Shown in pieces: positions 8,587 to 16,719 of a DNA stretch of 64,000 bases. Numbering within the stretch: the first letter of the stretch is position 1; every line of letters starts with the position of its first letter. The translations under genes were made by a program, and so were the position numbers. The DNA comes from an uncultured Eubacteriales bacterium (GTDB lineage: Bacteria; Bacillota; Clostridia; Oscillospirales; Acutalibacteraceae), in NCBI GenBank assembly GCA_949293815.1, contig CASFEZ010000010.1, positions 36,089 to 100,088 of the forward strand, given 5' to 3'. The notes below the pieces were generated by a model, which did not search any database, was not told where the DNA came from, and saw nothing but the letters and a program-made list of their open reading frames with translations.

Positions 8587-9540
8587 ATGCAAAAAAGAAC
8601 GCTTTCATGTTTTTTGGCTCTGTCTTTGTCGCTTTTTTTGCCACTGAATGTGCAATCCGTTTACTATAGCGGGGAAGAAGCGAAACAGATTATTGAAAAA
8701 TTTACCACAACTGTTGCCACAAACACATCCGCAGCCGGTATTCTCACCGGTGAAAATACCGGAACCGGCGACACCTATACCGGTTTTGAGCCGCTGCCCA
8801 CGGTAGATTACACCGCTGCCGACCCGGATAATACCGCCGCGCTGCCCCAAACCGTGATTGAGCACAGCTACGGGGTGGCAAAGGATGGCAAGCCCCACAG
8901 CATTTCTGTAGAAAGCCAGAACTTTTTCGACTCCCACAGCTACCGCGCCGTCACTTATGACAACCAATCGACCGAAAAACGGCTGTATCTGACCTTTGAC
9001 TGCGGCTATGAAAACGGCAATACGACAAAAATTTTGGATGTATTAAAAGAAAAGCAGGTGCCCGCCGCCTTTTTCTGCACCCTGTACCAGGTACAGTCCC
9101 AGCCGGAGCTTACGGCGCGGATGATTCAAGAGGGGCATATTGTTGGCAACCATTCCGACACCCACCCGAATTTCTCCACCCTGACCGGTGAGGAAATTGC
9201 CACCCAGCTGGAAAACTTCGACAACTATATGCGCGTGCACTTCGGCTATTGCTCTTCCTTTTTCCGCTACCCGGAGGGCGCCTACAGCGAATATGCTCTG
9301 TCCGAAGTGACCAGCCACGGCTTTACGGTTTGCTTCTGGTCGCTGGCCTATGCGGATTGGGATGAAAACAACCAGAAGGGCGGCGATTACGCCTACGAAA
9401 CCGTCATGAGCCGCCTGCACCCGGGAGCGATTATCCTGCTGCACTCCGTTTCCTCTGACAATGCGGAAGCCATGGGGCGCATCATTGACGACGCCCGGGC
9501 AGAAGGGTATGAATTTTACAGCCTGACTGAGTTGCCTTGA
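8587..9540 (+). CDS. pdaA: PdaA-like polysaccharide deacetylase (NodB domain), exported
   Basis: The 317-residue protein starts with an N-terminal signal segment (about residues 4-22). After a Thr-rich linker comes a NodB deacetylase domain (about 125-315). Motif 1 is TFDCGYENG with Asp138, which matches the PdaA form (TFDNGYENG) rather than the TFDDG of chitin deacetylases. Motif 2 is HSDTH with the metal-binding pair His189 and His193. RYPEGAYSE, WSLAYADWD and a late ILLHSVS histidine complete the site. PdaA removes N-acetyl from muramic acid on the way to the muramic-delta-lactam of the spore cortex, so a sporulation or wall role is likely. AAAGGAGG (8573-8581) fixes the start. Confidence 0.87.
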   Translation: MQKRTLSCFLALSLSLFLPLNVQSVYYSGEEAKQIIEKFTTTVATNTSAAGILTGENTGTGDTYTGFEPLPTVDYTAADPDNTAALPQTVIEHSYGVAKDGKPHSISVESQNFFDSHSYRAVTYDNQSTEKRLYLTFDCGYENGNTTKILDVLKEKQVPAAFFCTLYQVQSQPELTARMIQEGHIVGNHSDTHPNFSTLTGEEIATQLENFDNYMRVHFGYCSSFFRYPEGAYSEYALSEVTSHGFTVCFWSLAYADWDENNQKGGDYAYETVMSRLHPGAIILLHSVSSDNAEAMGRIIDDARAEGYEFYSLTELP

Positions 9541-9542
9541 TG

Positions 9543-9569
9543 TTAAAGCGCCGCTGGGCGGCGCTTTAA
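9543..9569 (+). terminator. GC-rich hairpin terminator behind the deacetylase (REP-like core)
   Basis: A perfect 12 bp stem (9543-9554 with 9558-9569) and a TGG loop, three bases after the stop codon. It contains the GCGCCGC/GCGGCGC core found at seven other places in the window. A U tract is nearly absent. Confidence 0.6.
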
Positions 9570-9864
9570 GAGTGAAGAGTGAAGATGTGGAAGGCTTCGC
9601 CTTGGGCGCCGCTGGCGGCGCTAGTGATTAGTGATTAGTGGTTAGTGGTTAGTGTCGGAAGGCTTCGCCTTAGATTATAGATAGTTTTATCAAAATGGAT
9701 AGGATAGAGGGTTGAAGGGAAGAAAGATATAAACACAAAACTTTCTATCCCTGTAAACCAATCTATAATTTACGCCCGCAGGGCGTCCGAATCTTCACTC
9801 TTCACTCTTCGCTCTTCACTCTTCACTCTTCACTCTTCGCTCTTCACTCTTCACTCTTCACTCT
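9569..9864 (+). repeat. Dispersed repeat, copy A (+ orientation)
   Basis: This is one of four related elements. In order it has: AGAGTGA-type heptamers (9569-9586), an AAGGC-TTC-GCCTT mini hairpin, the GC hairpin at 9606-9621, a run of AGTGATT/AGTGGTT repeats, a second AAGGCTTCGCCTT, the conserved core GAGGGTTGAAGGGAAGAAAG, a variable stretch, the hairpin ACGCCC-GCA-GGGCGT, and a long tail of CTTCACT heptamers to 9864. The two heptamer ends are inverted copies of each other, like terminal inverted repeats. With the flanking hairpin it fills most of the 401-base gap between the deacetylase and the amidohydrolase. Confidence 0.85.
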
Positions 9865-9877
9865 CAAAATCGCCCTC

Positions 9878-9906
9878 TTGTTCTGTGGCGAAAACTGCGG
9901 TATACT
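9878..9906 (+). promoter_or_regulatory. Sigma-A promoter of the amidohydrolase
   Basis: TTGTTC (9878-9883), 17-base spacer, TATACT (9901-9906), 35 bases before the start codon and just outside repeat copy A. Confidence 0.65.
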
Positions 9907-9941
9907 AACCATAACAACAAAAAACAAACAGGAGGGATACC

Positions 9942-10757
9942 ATGCGCATTTTTGCGAATCATGCTCATATTATACCGGCGGAATTTCGGGAAAACTGCGG
10001 CATTGACGGGCTGCGGAAGGTGATGGCGGATTGCGGCATTGAAAAGGCGGTTTGCTTTGCGCCGCTGCCGTACCAGATGGTGAACTGCCAAAACCGGGAC
10101 AGCTGCCGGTTTTTATATGAGCAGATGGAGGGCGACCCGGCGCTGGTCGGATTTGGCACGGTGGATTTTGAGCGGGAGGATTTGACCGCGCAAGTGGAAA
10201 AAATGGCAGAATATGGATTTCGCGGTATCAAAATACATCCCGCTGCCCAGGAAATTCATGTTTTCGGCGAGCAGGCACGGCAGGTCTATGCCGCCGCTGA
10301 GCGATTGGGGCTGTTTATCTCCTTTCATACCGGCATCCACTGGCGGCGCATTGCCGAATACCACCCGCTGCTTTTCGATGAGGTCGCGTTTTTCTATCCG
10401 AAGCTGAAATTCAGCATGGAGCACATCGGCGGCTATCACTTTTTCCGGGATGCGCTGGCGGTTTTGTGCAATAATTCCCGCAACGACGCGGGCGGCGCGG
10501 TTTACGCGGGCTGGACGAGCATTTTTATGCCCGCAGACGGCATTCCGGACGAATGGAGCCTTTCGGACTTTGAATTAAAAACCCTGTTGTATCAGGTGGG
10601 AGACGACACCAGCCTGTTCGGGCTGGACTACCCGTACCGCCGGGGCGATACCACAAAAAAAGATATCGAGCGCATTTTACAGATGGACATTCCCGAAGAA
10701 TCCAAAGAAAAAATATTCGGGAAAAATCTTGCGGCGGCGCTGGGGCTGGCGTGGTAA
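9942..10757 (+). CDS. Amidohydrolase family protein (metal-dependent TIM barrel)
   Basis: The protein has 271 residues and no signal peptide. It matches the amidohydrolase-2 type: an N-terminal FANHAHI with an HxH pair, GFRGIKIHPA (about residue 93), LFISFHTGIHW (about 125), MEHIGGYHF (about 166) and FGLDYPYRRGD (about 226) holding the late aspartate. These are the usual metal and catalytic positions. The family includes decarboxylases and C-N or C-C hydrolases, so the reaction cannot be named. AGGAGGG lies before the ATG. It has its own promoter and is followed by the cysteine synthase gene, also with its own promoter. Confidence 0.78.
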   Translation: MRIFANHAHIIPAEFRENCGIDGLRKVMADCGIEKAVCFAPLPYQMVNCQNRDSCRFLYEQMEGDPALVGFGTVDFEREDLTAQVEKMAEYGFRGIKIHPAAQEIHVFGEQARQVYAAAERLGLFISFHTGIHWRRIAEYHPLLFDEVAFFYPKLKFSMEHIGGYHFFRDALAVLCNNSRNDAGGAVYAGWTSIFMPADGIPDEWSLSDFELKTLLYQVGDDTSLFGLDYPYRRGDTTKKDIERILQMDIPEESKEKIFGKNLAAALGLAW

Positions 10758-10797
10758 ACAGGATTGCCGCGCCATATGGGAAAAACCGGTTTTTCTA

Positions 10798-10826
10798 TTG
10801 CACAAACGCCTGTTTTTGTATATACT
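10798..10826 (+). promoter_or_regulatory. Sigma-A promoter of cysK
   Basis: TTGCAC (10798-10803), 17-base spacer, TATACT (10821-10826), five of six and five of six-like boxes, about 45 bases before the start codon. Confidence 0.75.
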
Positions 10827-10871
10827 GTTTTATACGACTGAAAAAGATTCCTGGGTAAGGGGCGAATACAT

Positions 10872-11798
10872 ATGGTATATAATACGGTTCTGGACGCAAT
10901 CGGGCGCACGCCGATGATCCGGCTGCAGCGCATGGGCGACCCGGACGGCGCGGAGATTCTGGTGAAATACGAGGGCTTAAATGTGGGCGGTTCCATTAAG
11001 ACCCGCACCGCTTATAATATGATTTGTGAAGCGGAGAAACAGGGAAAAATCCATCCGGATACCATTATTGTAGAACCGACCAGCGGCAATCAGGGCATTG
11101 GTCTGGCGCTGATAGGCGCGGTGAAGGGCTACCGCACAATTATCATTATGCCCGATTCCGTCAGCCGCGAGCGCAAGCTGCTGGTGGAGCATTACGGCGC
11201 CGAGGTACGGTTAATACATGATGCGGGCAATATCGGCGACTGTATTGCCGAATGTGTAAAAACCGCGCAGGATATGGCGGCGTCCGACCCGCGGATTTTT
11301 ATTCCCCAGCAATTTGAAAACAAAGCCAATCCCATGGTGCACCGCCACCACACGGCGCTGGAGATTATGGAGCAGGTTGCCGGACCCATCGATGGTTTTT
11401 GCTCGGGCATCGGCACCGGCGGAACCATTACCGGCATCGGCGAGGTGCTGAAAGCACAGAACCCGCATATTGTGATTTGGGCGGTAGAGCCGGAGAACGC
11501 CGCGATTTTGGCAGGCGGCACAGTGGGCACCCATTTGCAGATGGGCATCGGCGATGGGCTGATTCCCAAAATTTTGAACACCGATATCTATGAGGACATC
11601 TGCGTCATATCCGATGAGGAGGCCATTCAGACCGCCAAGGATCTGGCGCGGCTGGAGGGTCTGATGTGCGGCATTTCCAGCGGCACCAATGTGGCCGCCG
11701 CCATCCGCCTGGCAAAAAAGCTGGGCAAAGGCAAAACCGTGGTCACCGTACTGCCTGATACGGCGGAGCGGTATTTTACCACGCCGCTGTTTGAATAA
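10872..11798 (+). CDS. cysK: Cysteine synthase (O-acetylserine sulfhydrylase), PLP enzyme
   Basis: This 308-residue fold-type II PLP enzyme makes cysteine from O-acetylserine and sulfide. VGGSIKTRTA holds the PLP lysine (Lys43). PTSGNQGIGLA is the substrate loop, with Gln where most CysK have Thr. GIGTGGTITG is the phosphate-binding loop, and GISSGTNVAAA near the C-terminus holds the serine contacting the PLP nitrogen. The Asn-Gln loop and GGSIKTR are small departures from NPGGSVKDR and TSGNTGIG. The stop codon TAA at 11796-11798 merges into repeat copy B, so the last residues could have been changed by that insertion. The gene is monocistronic with its own promoter. Confidence 0.88.
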   Translation: MVYNTVLDAIGRTPMIRLQRMGDPDGAEILVKYEGLNVGGSIKTRTAYNMICEAEKQGKIHPDTIIVEPTSGNQGIGLALIGAVKGYRTIIIMPDSVSRERKLLVEHYGAEVRLIHDAGNIGDCIAECVKTAQDMAASDPRIFIPQQFENKANPMVHRHHTALEIMEQVAGPIDGFCSGIGTGGTITGIGEVLKAQNPHIVIWAVEPENAAILAGGTVGTHLQMGIGDGLIPKILNTDIYEDICVISDEEAIQTAKDLARLEGLMCGISSGTNVAAAIRLAKKLGKGKTVVTVLPDTAERYFTTPLFE

Positions 11799-12025
11799 GG
11801 CTTCGCCTTGGGCGCCGCTGAGCGGCGCCAGTAATTAGTGGTTAGTGATTAGTGGTTAGTGTCGGAAGGCTTCGCCTTGATTTATAGATGGTTTTGTGTA
11901 ATTAGGAAGATAGAGGATTGAAGGGAAGAAAGATATATACGGTATTTTCTATACCCGCAAACAATCTACTATTCACGCCCGCAGGGCGTCCGAATCTTCA
12001 CTCTTCACTCTCCACTCTTCACTCT
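11797..12025 (+). repeat. Dispersed repeat, copy B (+ orientation), fused to the cysK stop
   Basis: This copy lacks the left heptamer array. It begins at the AAGGCTTCGCC motif, whose first bases form part of the cysK TAA stop. It then carries the GC hairpin (11812-11828), AGTGGTT-type repeats, a second AAGGCTTCGCC motif, the conserved core, the ACGCCC-GCA-GGGCGT hairpin and CTTCACT heptamers to 12025. It fills nearly all of the 302-base gap before the glycosidase. The last 75 bases (12026-12100) hold only the ribosome binding site. Confidence 0.83.
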
Positions 12026-12100
12026 AAAAAACCTACCGTTTCCCCCAAAATAGAATATAACCACCGCAGTCTTTATACCAAAAAAAGAAGGATGTTAAAA

Positions 12101-14863
12101 ATGAAAAACCCCTTTCCCCTCTGGGGTCCTTACGGAAAAAAATATATGGGGCTTTCCCGTATTGTCAAAAATGCTGTCTGCGACGGTGTGCGCTTTGATT
12201 TTTGCACGGTGCCTGCCATTTTCAGCGGGGATATCCGTGTGCCCAACTGTACGCTGCCCTCGGGCTGCCACCCCTGGCGGTGCAGCGCGGACTATTCGCT
12301 TATCACCTATCGCCATGATTTGGAATGGAAAGACCGGGTATACGCCGAGGTTTCCTATGTGCGGTTGACGGACGAGAGCTATCTTGTGCGCACCGAGCTG
12401 GTGAACCATTCGGAATTGATTCAGAATATGCTGGTAAACTATTTTGAATCCATTGAATATCCCGAGCCCGCCTATTGCAGATTGACGCTGCCGGAAAAAC
12501 ACGACATAAAAAAAGCGACAGCTTACGACAGCTACACCTATGCCAATCCCCGCCCCTGGGACGAGCAGAATGCCGACGGCATGAAAAAAGGCGAATTTGC
12601 CGATATCCGCTTTACCGGCGGATTCGGTCTGGGGGATCGGGCGGGCAAATGGCATATGCCCCACCGGTATATCCCGCCCTTTGGCGCCGAGACCGGGGAT
12701 CGGCTGCAATTGACCATTGACTGTAAACACGATTATGCGGATGCGGTGCTGCTGATTCGCTACCGCACCAGTGATATTCATTACGAACAGGGCAAAATGG
12801 TGGGCGTAGCATATATCGATGGCAAAGACCCCGCTGCCTTTATGTTGAACGATACCATTGAACTGGTACTGCCCCCCTGCAAGGAACCGGAGCTTTTTGC
12901 CGTGCCTTTGGGGCAGGTAAAGAAAGGCGCGTTCCCGGTTTCCCTTTGCGCCAAAGGCACCGGCGGGGCGGAATTTGACTTTTTCTGCCTGACGGAAAAG
13001 GGCGATTGCGATGCCGTAAAAACCGAGATGGTACCCTTTTCCTTTACCCCCGAAATCTCCTGCGAGGAAGCAGACGAAGGCGGTACGCTGACCCGCTGCA
13101 CCTATCCGGACACCGAGGGCGTTTATGTGCTGCGCACCTTTAACAAAAACACCCGCTTCCGCAATATCGAAACCGGTGCGCTGGAGGACTGTATGACGGC
13201 GCGGCTGTCCAATTCTGACGAAACCTTTGACGATGTGACCGAGAGCTTTACCGGCGCTTTTTCCAGAAAACACAGCGACGACGGATTTTTCCGCAATACG
13301 ATTGTACATACCCTGTTTGTGCAGCCCGGACAGAATCATATCGAATACGCGGTGCTGTCCAACGGGGACACGACTTATCTTTCCGAGGCGGAATATGAAG
13401 CAATCTATCAAAAGACCCTTACCGAAAACCCGACCCTTGCGTATAACAAGGAGGGCGCGCCTTACCGGCTGAGCACGGAAATTTTGAAATCCACCGTGCT
13501 GACCAACGCGGTTTATCCCATTTACAAACACGGGGAAAATATCATTCACCATACCCCGGGCAAGCGCTGGGACTGTTTATACACCTGGGATTCGGGCTTT
13601 ATCGGTCTCGGGATGCTGGAATGGGCGCCGCCCTTTGCCGCATACAGCCTGGAAACCTATTTGAGCGACGAGGACAACCCGGACTACGCCTTTTTGCACC
13701 ACGGCTCGCCGGTGCCGGTACAGATGTATCTGTATTTGGAAATGCTCAAACGCGCCGGCGACAAAACCGCCCTTTACAAAGACTATCCGCGCCTGAAGCT
13801 GTACTATGACTTTCTGGCGGGTAAAATCCGCGGCTCCACCACCGCCAAATTCAAAAGCGGGCTTACCACCACCTACGATTATTTTTATTCGTCCAGCGGC
13901 ATGGACGACTACCCGGCGCAGGTGGCAATGATGAACCGGAATCTGCGGGATACCGCCGCGCCGGTAATTTCCTCTTCGCAGCTGATTCGCAGCGCGAAAA
14001 TTCTGCGTATGGTCGCTGTGAAAACCGGCAGGGAAGCGGATGCAAAAACCTATACCGAGGATATTGAAAAACTGACCGATGCGCTGAACCGCTATGCCTG
14101 GGACGAGGAAAGCGGTTATTACGGCTATGTGCTGCACGATGCGGCATACAACCCTACCGGCGAGCTTTTGCGCACCGCGGACGGAGAGAACCTGAACAAG
14201 GGGCTGGACGGCATTTATCCGCTGATTGCCGCCGTCTGTGATGAAAAACAGCAGAAAGCTATTCTTTCCCATCTGAAAAACGAAAAGGAAATGCTTTCGC
14301 CCTACGGCATCAGCGCGGTGGACCAGAGCGCGGGATATTACAAGGTCAACGGCTACTGGAACGGCAATATCTGGTTTCCCCACCAGTGGTTTATCTGGAA
14401 AAGCATGCTCGACAGCGGCGAGGGGGATTTCGCCTTTGAAATTGCCCGTCGCGCCCTGAATATATGGAAACGGGAAGTGGATTATTCCTACTACACCTTT
14501 GAAATGGTCAATGTCGTTACCGGCCGGGGCGGCTGGTTCCACAATTTCGGCGGTCTGTCCACCCCAATCGGCATCTGGGCAGACGCCTATTACCGCCCCG
14601 GTACCCTGACCACGGGCTTTGACACCTGGGTGGACAGCGCGGACTTTTCAGACGACAAAAAAGCCCTCACCGCCCGCCTTACCTCCTTTGCGCCGGGAAA
14701 ACCCGCCGTTATCCTCGCGATATTAAACGAAGAAGCGGCGCCGTTATGTGTTTTGATAGACGGCGAACCCGTATCCTTTACAGAGCGGTTCCCCGGAACG
14801 GCGGAAATCTGCTGGACGCCGCCGGACAGGGAAATACACACATTGCGCATCACCTCCAAATAG
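12101..14863 (+). CDS. Large cytoplasmic glycoside hydrolase, (alpha/alpha)6 barrel of GH63/GH37/MGH1 type
   Basis: The 920-residue protein has no signal peptide. The N-terminal half (about 1-440) is beta-rich and not recognised. The C-terminal half looks like an (alpha/alpha)6 barrel. LYTWDSGFIGLGMLEW (about 488) carries a likely catalytic aspartate. GLDGIYPLIAA (about 705), GYWNGNIWFPHQWF (about 750) and GRGGWFHNFGGLSTP (about 808) match the trehalase and GH63-like group and the MGH1-like domain. The exact family and substrate are open; alpha-glucosides or mannosyl compounds are typical. The start is ATG 12101, nine bases after AGAAGG; the longer frame from 11918 would translate repeat copy B and is rejected. 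Confidence 0.75.
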   Translation: MKNPFPLWGPYGKKYMGLSRIVKNAVCDGVRFDFCTVPAIFSGDIRVPNCTLPSGCHPWRCSADYSLITYRHDLEWKDRVYAEVSYVRLTDESYLVRTELVNHSELIQNMLVNYFESIEYPEPAYCRLTLPEKHDIKKATAYDSYTYANPRPWDEQNADGMKKGEFADIRFTGGFGLGDRAGKWHMPHRYIPPFGAETGDRLQLTIDCKHDYADAVLLIRYRTSDIHYEQGKMVGVAYIDGKDPAAFMLNDTIELVLPPCKEPELFAVPLGQVKKGAFPVSLCAKGTGGAEFDFFCLTEKGDCDAVKTEMVPFSFTPEISCEEADEGGTLTRCTYPDTEGVYVLRTFNKNTRFRNIETGALEDCMTARLSNSDETFDDVTESFTGAFSRKHSDDGFFRNTIVHTLFVQPGQNHIEYAVLSNGDTTYLSEAEYEAIYQKTLTENPTLAYNKEGAPYRLSTEILKSTVLTNAVYPIYKHGENIIHHTPGKRWDCLYTWDSGFIGLGMLEWAPPFAAYSLETYLSDEDNPDYAFLHHGSPVPVQMYLYLEMLKRAGDKTALYKDYPRLKLYYDFLAGKIRGSTTAKFKSGLTTTYDYFYSSSGMDDYPAQVAMMNRNLRDTAAPVISSSQLIRSAKILRMVAVKTGREADAKTYTEDIEKLTDALNRYAWDEESGYYGYVLHDAAYNPTGELLRTADGENLNKGLDGIYPLIAAVCDEKQQKAILSHLKNEKEMLSPYGISAVDQSAGYYKVNGYWNGNIWFPHQWFIWKSMLDSGEGDFAFEIARRALNIWKREVDYSYYTFEMVNVVTGRGGWFHNFGGLSTPIGIWADAYYRPGTLTTGFDTWVDSADFSDDKKALTARLTSFAPGKPAVILAILNEEAAPLCVLIDGEPVSFTERFPGTAEICWTPPDREIHTLRITSK

Positions 14864-14870
14864 CTCCTGC

Positions 14871-14912
14871 AACTCCCGGATTTTTCCGAAAGGATAAAAC
14901 CGGGGGTTTTCT
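14871..14912 (+). terminator. Intrinsic terminator of the glycosidase
   Basis: AACTCCCGG (14871-14879) pairs with CCGGGGGTT (14900-14908) with one G-U pair. An inner stem is closed by a GAAA tetraloop, and TTTT-rich DNA follows. Confidence 0.85.
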
Positions 14913-14927
14913 ATTTTATCTCGCCTG

Positions 14928-14975
14928 TATATATAAATATATATAGATTATATATAGATATATAATACATATTTT
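14928..14975. other. Nearly pure A/T tract upstream of dnaA
   Basis: About 48 bases with almost no G or C, made of TATA-type steps, lie between the glycosidase terminator and the dnaA promoter. It could be an unwinding or bending element of the origin, but no DnaA boxes cluster next to it, so the better origin candidate is the dnaA-dnaN gap. Confidence 0.4.
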
Positions 14976-14979
14976 AGTG

Positions 14980-15008
14980 TTGTATTTTTTCTCAAGCTGT
15001 GTTATACT
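14980..15008 (+). promoter_or_regulatory. Sigma-A promoter of dnaA
   Basis: TTGTAT (14980-14985), 17-base spacer, TATACT (15003-15008). The 140-base leader carries a GGCGGC/GCCGCC hairpin (15056-15061 with 15077-15082) and a DnaA-box-like TGTCGATAT (15023-15031, ATATCGACA on the - strand), a possible autoregulation site. Confidence 0.72.
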
Positions 15009-15157
15009 GGTAAAAGCGTATGTGTCGATATTTTTGCCCCTCTATTCGCCTGTATGGCGGCGCTTTCGCGTTTTTTGCCGCCGCTCGATGAAACTATCTT
15101 TTTCAAAAAAATCGCTGAAAAGCGCTTATTTCGTCTAATATGAGAGGATGGTATAAT

Positions 15158-16471
15158 ATGGAATCCTTCAGCGACCTGTTTGAACAGGTACTGCTGCTTT
15201 GCAAAGCCGACGCCGAAATGGCGGATGTAACCTTTAATCTTTTTTTCTCTGACCTGAAGCCTGTCAGCTTCGCAAACGATACCGCCTATTTGGAAACCAC
15301 ATCTGATTTTAAGCTGGATATATTAAAAAGCAAGTACGCCGAGCTGATGAAAGCCAACTTTCAGCGGCTGCTGGGCTTTCCGGTGGAAATTGAAATCACC
15401 GTAAAATCCCCGAAAAAAGAGGAGGAAGAGCAGCCGAAGCCTGCGTTTCAGCCGGAGAACCGGGATAAATATACCTTTGAAAATTTCGTTGTCGGTTCGG
15501 GCAATAAATTTGCCTACGCCGCCTGCCAGCGGGTGGCAAAGGACCCGGGCATGATTTATAACCCCCTGTTTATCTACGGCCGCTCCGGTTTGGGCAAAAC
15601 CCATTTGCTCATGGCGACCCAGCGGGAAATTATACAAAACAACCCAGACGCCAATATCATTTATACCACCAGCGAAAACTTTACCAACGATATGGTCAGC
15701 TTCCTGGCGCAGAAAAATATGGAGGAGTTCCACAACAAATACCGCAGCGTGGATGTGCTGCTGATTGACGATGTACAGTTTTTGCAGAATAAAATGTCCT
15801 TTCAGGAGGAGTTTTTCCACACCTTCAACGCGCTGACACAGCTGAACAAGCAGGTTATTTTAACCTCCGACCGTCCGCCCAAGGAGATTGACACCTTAAC
15901 CGACCGCCTGCGGAACCGGTTTGAAAGCGGTCTTCTGGCGGATATCCAGCCGCCGGATATTGAAACCCGTATGGCCATTGTCACGAAAAAAGCGCAGCAG
16001 TACGGGCTGAATTTATCCCCCCAGATTGTGGAATATATCGCCGAAAAGCTGAAAAACAATATCCGTCAGCTCGAAGGCGCGGTAAAAAAGATTTTTGCCA
16101 TGAACTCCCTGTCCGAAACCGACCCGACCTTTGAAATGGCGGAGGAGGCCATTCGGGATGTACAGACCGACAATATGCCCGTAGGCGTCAAAACCGAAAA
16201 AATCATTGAATACATCGCCGATTTTTACGGGATTACTCCCCAGGATATTACTTCCAACAAAAAGAACGCCAACATCGCCCTGGCCAGACAGGTTACTGTA
16301 TATGTCCTGCGGGAAATTACCGGTCAAACCCTGCAAATGATCGGCGCGGCCATCGGCGGAAAAAACCACTCCACCGTTAACTATTCCATCTCGTTGGTGG
16401 AAAAGAAAATGCGCAATGAACCGGCGTTTAAGAATACGGTATTTGAAATTATCAACAATTTACAGGAATAA
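15158..16471 (+). CDS. dnaA: Chromosomal replication initiator DnaA
   Basis: This 437-residue AAA+ ATPase binds DnaA boxes and opens oriC. Domain I is at about 1-80, with a short charged linker. The ATPase domain carries Walker A GRSGLGKTHL (Lys147), Walker B VLLIDDVQFL, and the box VII stretch NNIRQLEGAVKKI. The C-terminal helix-turn-helix carries the DnaA signature GGKNHSTVNYS. The start is ATG 15158, nine bases after GAGAGGAT; the longer frame from 15140 has no site. The gene heads the dnaA-dnaN-yaaA-recF-remB-gyrB-gyrA cluster. Confidence 0.97.
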   Translation: MESFSDLFEQVLLLCKADAEMADVTFNLFFSDLKPVSFANDTAYLETTSDFKLDILKSKYAELMKANFQRLLGFPVEIEITVKSPKKEEEEQPKPAFQPENRDKYTFENFVVGSGNKFAYAACQRVAKDPGMIYNPLFIYGRSGLGKTHLLMATQREIIQNNPDANIIYTTSENFTNDMVSFLAQKNMEEFHNKYRSVDVLLIDDVQFLQNKMSFQEEFFHTFNALTQLNKQVILTSDRPPKEIDTLTDRLRNRFESGLLADIQPPDIETRMAIVTKKAQQYGLNLSPQIVEYIAEKLKNNIRQLEGAVKKIFAMNSLSETDPTFEMAEEAIRDVQTDNMPVGVKTEKIIEYIADFYGITPQDITSNKKNANIALARQVTVYVLREITGQTLQMIGAAIGGKNHSTVNYSISLVEKKMRNEPAFKNTVFEIINNLQE

Positions 16472-16491
16472 ATATCCGTTTTTGCCCGTTT

Positions 16492-16507
16492 ATACCGTAT
16501 ACGGTAT
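16492..16507. promoter_or_regulatory. 16 bp perfect palindrome at the left edge of the origin
   Basis: ATACCGTATACGGTAT reads the same on both strands. It lies 20 bases after the dnaA stop and 15 bases before the first DnaA box. It could be the site of a dimeric regulator of initiation or of dnaN; no known site matches it. Confidence 0.5.
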
Positions 16508-16521
16508 CGTCAAGTTATCGG

Positions 16522-16658
16522 TTATCAACATCGGCTTTTCGACATTTTTATCATTTTTCCGAAAAGCGAGATTCTTTTCAACACAGCCGGACAAAGTATC
16601 AACATTCCCCGGCGGCGAATTTTTCCAGCCGAGACACCGGCTTTCGGTTTTTTCGACA
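16522..16658 (+). other. oriC: Origin of replication: cluster of five DnaA-box-like sites
   Basis: Five 9-base sites lie on the + strand: TTATCAACA (16522), TTTTCGACA (16536), TTTTCAACA (16575), GTATCAACA (16596) and TTTTCGACA (16650). They differ from TTATCCACA at one to three positions and share the TC-R-ACA ending, so DnaA here may prefer a shifted consensus. All point toward the trinucleotide run at 16673. The dnaA-dnaN gap is the usual place for the basal origin in Firmicutes. Confidence 0.75.
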
Positions 16659-16672
16659 AAGCTGCCGGACCC

Positions 16673-16687
16673 TACTAATACTACTAA
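16673..16687 (+). other. DnaA-trio-like run of the basal unwinding element
   Basis: TAC-TAA-TAC-TAC-TAA, five in-phase trinucleotides, begins 15 bases after the last DnaA box and follows a GC-rich spacer. An AT-rich stretch precedes dnaN. This order (DnaA boxes, GC cluster, trio, AT-rich DNA) is that of the Bacillus subtilis basal unwinding element, where DnaA filaments form on the trios. Confidence 0.7.
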
Positions 16688-16719
16688 ACCATACCAATTC
16701 TTTTAAACGGAGTGAGAGC

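Noticed and set aside
9791-9864. CRISPR-like array of CTTCACTCTTCGCTC units
   Set aside because: The units are 7 bases long without spacers, are degenerate and recur at all four dispersed repeats; no cas genes are present.
11918-12100. N-terminal extension of the large glycosidase
   Set aside because: It would translate repeat copy B; the ribosome binding site AGAAGG lies before ATG 12101.
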